A DNA stretch of 64,000 bases from Dictyobacter formicarum (GTDB taxonomy: Bacteria; Chloroflexota; Ktedonobacteria; Ktedonobacterales; Ktedonobacteraceae): assembly GCF_016587435.1 (NCBI RefSeq), contig NZ_BNJJ01000006.1, positions 310,001 to 374,000 of the forward strand, written 5' to 3'. The first letter of the stretch is position 1, and each line of letters opens with the position of its first letter. Under the pieces are notes generated by a model. That model searched no databases and was not told where the DNA came from. It worked only from the letters and a program-made list of their open reading frames with translations. A program made the translations under genes and the position numbers. Shown in pieces: positions 60,651-64,000 of the stretch.

Positions 60651-60989
60651 ATGGCTCCGCGACAATTTGAGCTCCATAGCCAGCATGGCTATGATCAACA
60701 TTGGCATGGACGACATCCACTCCTGCAACGTCATCCAGTGCTAGTCTCACTTTGCTTAATCAGTAGCGCATTGCTACTCGCTATGGTTAGTTATTTCGCC
60801 GACACGCTATTTCCTGTCCTGGCATTTATCGGGGCGTCACCAACACTCCCTTGCCTCTTATTGGCATGGGTATTAGGGACATGCGGTATACTCACCAGCA
60901 TCATCAACATCATTGAACATGTTGAGCAGCGAAGAGCATACGTCATAGTATCTCCAAATCTAAAGGAGCAGCGCTATGATCGCAACTGA
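60651..60989 (+). CDS. Small membrane protein with His-rich N-terminus
   Basis: 112 residues after AGGAGAGG. The N-terminus is His-rich (HSQHGYDQHWHGRHP). Two hydrophobic segments follow (about 31-51 and 56-80), then a charged C-terminal tail (HVEQRRAYVIVSPNLKEQRYDRN). No family is recognised. Its last 14 bases overlap the start of the NfeD gene, so translation is likely coupled and the product may join that membrane complex. Confidence 0.65.
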   Translation: MAPRQFELHSQHGYDQHWHGRHPLLQRHPVLVSLCLISSALLLAMVSYFADTLFPVLAFIGASPTLPCLLLAWVLGTCGILTSIINIIEHVEQRRAYVIVSPNLKEQRYDRN

Positions 60990-61734
60990 TCAGCTTTCAC
61001 TATTGTTTATTGGCTGTTTTCTACTTGGCATCCTTTACCTGCTCGTCACAGCACTGTTCGGTAACCTGGGCCATCATGGACAAGGCGCCGGTCACCATGC
61101 CCATCATTTCCATATTGAAGGACATTCACATGCAGGTCACCACGGTGCCCATCATACCTCTGATGGAAACAAAGAGGGAAACAATTTCTCACTTTTTAGT
61201 ATTCTCAATCCAACCAGTATTGTACTTTTTTTGATCGGCTTTGGCTTCTTTGGCTATACCTTTCATACGACCACCAACTTTCGCATGTCAATCGTCCTGG
61301 GGCTCGCCTGCGTAAGCGGGGTAATTGTGGCCATCCTGTTACTCATGATGTTTTCGCGTATGCTGGGCGGCAGCGAAGCAGCTACCGTACAGGATGTGTC
61401 CGACCGTACAGGTCTGCTTGGCAAGGTCAGCATTACCATTCAGGAAAACGGACTGGGAGAAATCCTATACATTTCTCCTGGCGGTATGCGTAAGAGTATT
61501 CCGGCACGCAGCATCGATAATCGTCGTTTGGAACGCGACCAGGAAGTGGTGGTTGTCAATTACCAGCATGGTATCGCTGAGGTTGATACCTGGGACCACT
61601 TTGTGAACCAGGAGGATTCAGCGAGTCTGCTACAACCCGAAGCCGATGATATGGCCACACTACGCGCACTCCTTGAGGAACCCAATAAAAATGACTCTGA
61701 ATACATTATGCGTAATAACACGAAAAAGGAGTAA
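60976..61734 (+). CDS. NfeD-family membrane protein with a His-rich loop
   Basis: 252 residues. Transmembrane helices lie at about 8-29, 78-96 and 100-125. Between helix 1 and 2 is a loop with 13 His in residues 33-60. The C-terminal part (about 145-215) is an OB-fold-like NfeD domain (TGLLGKVSITIQENGLGEIL, PARSIDNRRLERDQEVVVVN). NfeD proteins partner with flotillins in membrane microdomains. Here the flotillin gene starts six bases after the stop. The His cluster is unusual and suggests metal binding. The ATG at 60976 overlaps the previous gene. Confidence 0.85.
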   Translation: MIATDQLSLLFIGCFLLGILYLLVTALFGNLGHHGQGAGHHAHHFHIEGHSHAGHHGAHHTSDGNKEGNNFSLFSILNPTSIVLFLIGFGFFGYTFHTTTNFRMSIVLGLACVSGVIVAILLLMMFSRMLGGSEAATVQDVSDRTGLLGKVSITIQENGLGEILYISPGGMRKSIPARSIDNRRLERDQEVVVVNYQHGIAEVDTWDHFVNQEDSASLLQPEADDMATLRALLEEPNKNDSEYIMRNNTKKE

Positions 61735-61740
61735 ATTATT

Positions 61741-63291
61741 ATGAGTCTGTTAGCTCTTATTGGCATTGGTATAGTTGCCTTTTTGCTCATCGTGATCATC
61801 TTCGTGCGCGTATGGGGTGCCCTGTTACGGAAAGTTGGCCCCAACCAGGCACTGATAGTTTATGGGCAGGGTGGCACGCATGTGATTACAGGAGGAGCCA
61901 AACTGGTTATTCCTCTGTTCAATCGCGCGCAAGAGTTCTCTCTGGAATTGATGTCCTTTGATGTCGCACCACGCCAGGCCCTCTACACCACCCAGGGTGT
62001 AGCCGTCAATGTAGAGGCCGTCACCCAGATTAAAGTGCGCTCAGATGACGAGAGCATTCGTACCGCGGCTGAACAGTTCCTGAGCAAATCGCAGGAGGAT
62101 CGCGAGAATCTGATCCGCCTGGTAATGGAAGGCCATCTACGTGGGATCGTCGGTCAGTTGACCGTTGAGGATCTGGTGAAAGATCCTGAGAGCGTCGGCG
62201 GAAAAATGCTGCGTACCGTCACACCTGATATGCAAAAAATGGGATTGGAAGTTATCTCCTTCACCATTAAAGATGTCCGTGACGAAAACGATTATATCGC
62301 CAACATGGGTCGTCCACAGATTGCACAGATCCGTAAGCAGGCCGATATCGCTGCGGCTCTGGCTCAACGCGATACGCAGATTCAGCAGGCCAATGCCTCT
62401 CGTGAGGCCGCCGTTGCTCGTGCCCTGGCCGATCAAGAGCGTGTAAAAGCCGAAGCCGAATCGCTGGCATTGCAGGCAGAGTCTCAGAGAAACCTCGCTC
62501 TGAAAAAGGCCTCCTTCGATGCTGAAATCAAGAAACAACAGGCAAGCGCCGACAAAGCCTATGATATTCAATCCAATGTGACGCAGCAGCAGGTCGTGGC
62601 CGAGGCTGTGCGTGTTACCGAGGTTGAGAAAAACGCCCAGATCAAAGTGCAACAGGCTGAAATCCAGCGCCGTGAACTGGAACTGCAAGCAACCATCCAA
62701 AAAGCTGCCGAGGCCGAGCGCCGCCGTATTGAGACGGTCGCTGAAGCTGAGAGACAGCGCCTGATCCTGGAAGCGCAAGGTCAGGCGGATGCATCTAAGG
62801 CTCGCGGTCTTGGTGAGGCGGACGCTAACCGCGCCCGCGGTCTTGCCGATGCCGAAGTTATTCGTGCCCGTGGTCTCGCTGAAGCTGAAGTTATCCGTGC
62901 GAAAGGTGAAGCCGAAGCGGACGCGATGAAAGTCAAAGCGGCCGCGTTCCATGAATACAACCAGGCTGCGGTACTGGATAAACTACTCACCGGTATGCCA
63001 GAGATCGTTCGCGCGATTGCTGAGCCACTGGGCAAAGTTGATAAGGTCACCATTGTCTCTACTGGCAGTGATAGCAGTCACAACGGTGTTGGTGCCAGTC
63101 GCTTAACTGGTGATATCATGAATATGGTAGCTCAGGTGCCTGCCCTCTTCGAGTTGCTGAGCGGTACCCGCATTGGTGACCTGATGAGCAATGTGCCTGC
63201 GCTCCGTCACGAAGATAACGTCAACGAGACAGATGCGAATGCTCGTGCTAATGGTACCGGCGCAGTTGAGTCTGCCCGTAGCAAAAATTAG
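61741..63291 (+). CDS. floT: Flotillin / SPFH-domain protein
   Basis: 516 residues. An N-terminal transmembrane hairpin (about 5-25) is followed by the SPFH domain (RKVGPNQALIVYGQGGTHVI to ENLIRLVMEGHLRGIVGQLT). A long helical, Glu/Ala/Arg-rich region follows (about 195-390), including EAQGQADASKARGLGEADAN and further RGLAEAEVIRA-type repeats of about 11 residues. A C-terminal segment contains LDKLLTGMPEIVRAIAEPLG. This is the YuaG/FloT layout. It organises membrane microdomains. The gene is coupled to NfeD (six-base gap). Confidence 0.93.
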   Translation: MSLLALIGIGIVAFLLIVIIFVRVWGALLRKVGPNQALIVYGQGGTHVITGGAKLVIPLFNRAQEFSLELMSFDVAPRQALYTTQGVAVNVEAVTQIKVRSDDESIRTAAEQFLSKSQEDRENLIRLVMEGHLRGIVGQLTVEDLVKDPESVGGKMLRTVTPDMQKMGLEVISFTIKDVRDENDYIANMGRPQIAQIRKQADIAAALAQRDTQIQQANASREAAVARALADQERVKAEAESLALQAESQRNLALKKASFDAEIKKQQASADKAYDIQSNVTQQQVVAEAVRVTEVEKNAQIKVQQAEIQRRELELQATIQKAAEAERRRIETVAEAERQRLILEAQGQADASKARGLGEADANRARGLADAEVIRARGLAEAEVIRAKGEAEADAMKVKAAAFHEYNQAAVLDKLLTGMPEIVRAIAEPLGKVDKVTIVSTGSDSSHNGVGASRLTGDIMNMVAQVPALFELLSGTRIGDLMSNVPALRHEDNVNETDANARANGTGAVESARSKN

Positions 63292-63358
63292 TACCATCTA
63301 TAGTGACACCGAATATTGGAACGGCGGTAAACCGCTCAGTTGATTGAATAACAGGACC

Positions 63359-63388
63359 AGGGGGCGCATGTTAGCAACATGCACCTCC
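63359..63388. repeat. Short GGAGGTGC-type hairpin after the flotillin gene
   Basis: GCATGTT (63366-63372) pairs with AACATGC (63376-63382), flanked by GGGGGC and ACCTCCC. It is related to the hairpins at 46630 and 55572. It is followed by the REP-like element. Confidence 0.5.
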
Positions 63389-63453
63389 CGGCTCTCCTGA
63401 AATATAAAATTAAGGTTTTTGAACATCATCGGAAAAGCGGGGATGCAAGGGGT

Positions 63454-63542
63454 GGCGAGAAATCGGCCGCAAGGGCCGAACCTACGACGGGTGGGCGTTT
63501 TCGTGCGGCGAGGCAAATCGGCCGCAAGGGCCGAACCTACGA
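63454..63542. repeat. REP-like paired repeat element, copy 2
   Basis: Units at 63454-63487 and 63507-63542 match those at 16184-16273 (GGCGAG..AAATCGGCCGCAAGGGCCGAACCTACGA), with a 19-base spacer of different sequence. Each unit can form TCGGCC-GCAAG-GGCCGA. It separates flotillin from the PspA gene. Confidence 0.85.
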
Positions 63543-63566
63543 CAATATGATTAATGGAGAGAGCCT

Positions 63567-64000
63567 ATGAATCTGTTGGAACGTGTACTTACTTTGCTCG
63601 GGGCCAATCTTGATGTGGTAGCAGAAAAGGCTGATGACCCGGAAAAATCCCTGCGGCAACTGCAGCTAGATATGCGTAATCAGCTGGTGCAAGTGAAAAC
63701 TGAGGTTGCCAAGGCTATTGCAGAGGGGCATGTTCTGCAAAAACGGATTCAGGCACGCAAGACTGAGGTTGATAGCTGGTTGAAAAAGGCGGAGCAGGCG
63801 GTGCAACATGGAAACGATGCGCTGGCACGCCAGGCTCTGATACAATACAATGAGCAGAATAAAATTGTCCAGCGCTACCAGCAGCAAAAGAAGGAGCAGG
63901 AGCAGTTTGTAGCCACGCTGCGTGGCGTGCTGCGCAAACTAGATGAAAAGATAGCCGAGGTGGACACAACCATTGAATTACTAGCAACCCGCAAACGCAA
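63567..64000 (+). CDS. PspA/IM30 (phage-shock/vesicle-inducing) homologue, partial
   Basis: The ATG at 63567 opens 144 codons before the window ends, with no stop reached. NLLERVLTLLGANLDVVAEK is the amphipathic N-terminus of PspA/IM30 proteins. DPEKSLRQLQLDMRNQLVQV follows with the typical DPEK motif. Long coiled coils continue through EQNKIVQRYQQQKKEQEQF. The family forms helical membrane-stabilising scaffolds. Its place after NfeD and flotillin suggests a joint membrane-stress role. AATGGAGAGAGCC provides the ribosome site. Confidence 0.92.
   Translation, partial: MNLLERVLTLLGANLDVVAEKADDPEKSLRQLQLDMRNQLVQVKTEVAKAIAEGHVLQKRIQARKTEVDSWLKKAEQAVQHGNDALARQALIQYNEQNKIVQRYQQQKKEQEQFVATLRGVLRKLDEKIAEVDTTIELLATRKR

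Overview
This 64 kb window is a dense bacterial chromosome segment with about 50 protein genes and no rRNA, tRNA or CRISPR array that I could recognise. Gene content and style point to Chloroflexota, most likely class Ktedonobacteria. The clues are mid-GC DNA, an FHA-linked PrsW protease, a DUF951 protein beside nadD, a LacI/MFS pair, a DoxX-Rieske fusion, many REP-like repeats and extended -10 promoters. The taxonomic call is inference, not proof.

Layout. 0-3 kb: start of an exported protein (partial), a hairpin-rich gap, a membrane-anchored predicted glycosidase and a single-domain response regulator. 2.2-7.5 kb (minus strand): a compact operon for a lipoate-dependent 2-oxoacid dehydrogenase (E1 alpha, E1 beta, E2), lipoyl synthase and an alpha/beta hydrolase. 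7.7-9.6 kb: FHA-PrsW membrane protease. 10-16.2 kb (plus): tRNA nucleotidyltransferase, NAD kinase, RecN, an FAD amine oxidase-like protein and a Nudix hydrolase. 16.4-18.9 kb: a small membrane protein, a GNAT enzyme and a GT87-like membrane glycosyltransferase. 19.1-26.3 kb: two tandem paralogous TPR proteins run by stop/start overlaps into RlmD-type methyltransferase, Maf and glutamyl-Q tRNA synthetase. 27-31 kb: LacI regulator with a palindromic operator, DHA2 transporter, membrane protein and lipoprotein. 31.3-35.8 kb: MscS channel, nadD, DUF951, a second MFS exporter and a HELSH membrane protein. 35.9-40.4 kb: mutS-mutL (minus).

40.4-43.3 kb is an AT-rich patch with two unrecognised genes and a broken acetyltransferase-like remnant, the best candidate for acquired DNA. 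43.3-50 kb: DUF4139 protein, homoserine dehydrogenase, YbjQ, PLP enzyme, glutamate-cysteine ligase-like enzyme and PfpI. 50.2-58.1 kb: metH, cysS behind a long structured leader, and penicillin acylase. Hom, metH, cysS and the GCS2 enzyme make this a sulfur amino-acid neighbourhood. 58.3-64 kb: a MITE-like element, the DoxX-Rieske fusion, then an XRE regulator with two direct operator-like repeats ahead of a small membrane protein, a His-rich NfeD protein, flotillin and a PspA homologue (cut by the window end). I read this last group as a membrane-stress / membrane-microdomain cluster.

The most unusual non-coding content is a set of dispersed palindromes (482-536, 55572-55611, 58415-58481), paired REP-like units (16184-16273, 63454-63542), many short tandem duplications at gene ends, and the cysS leader.
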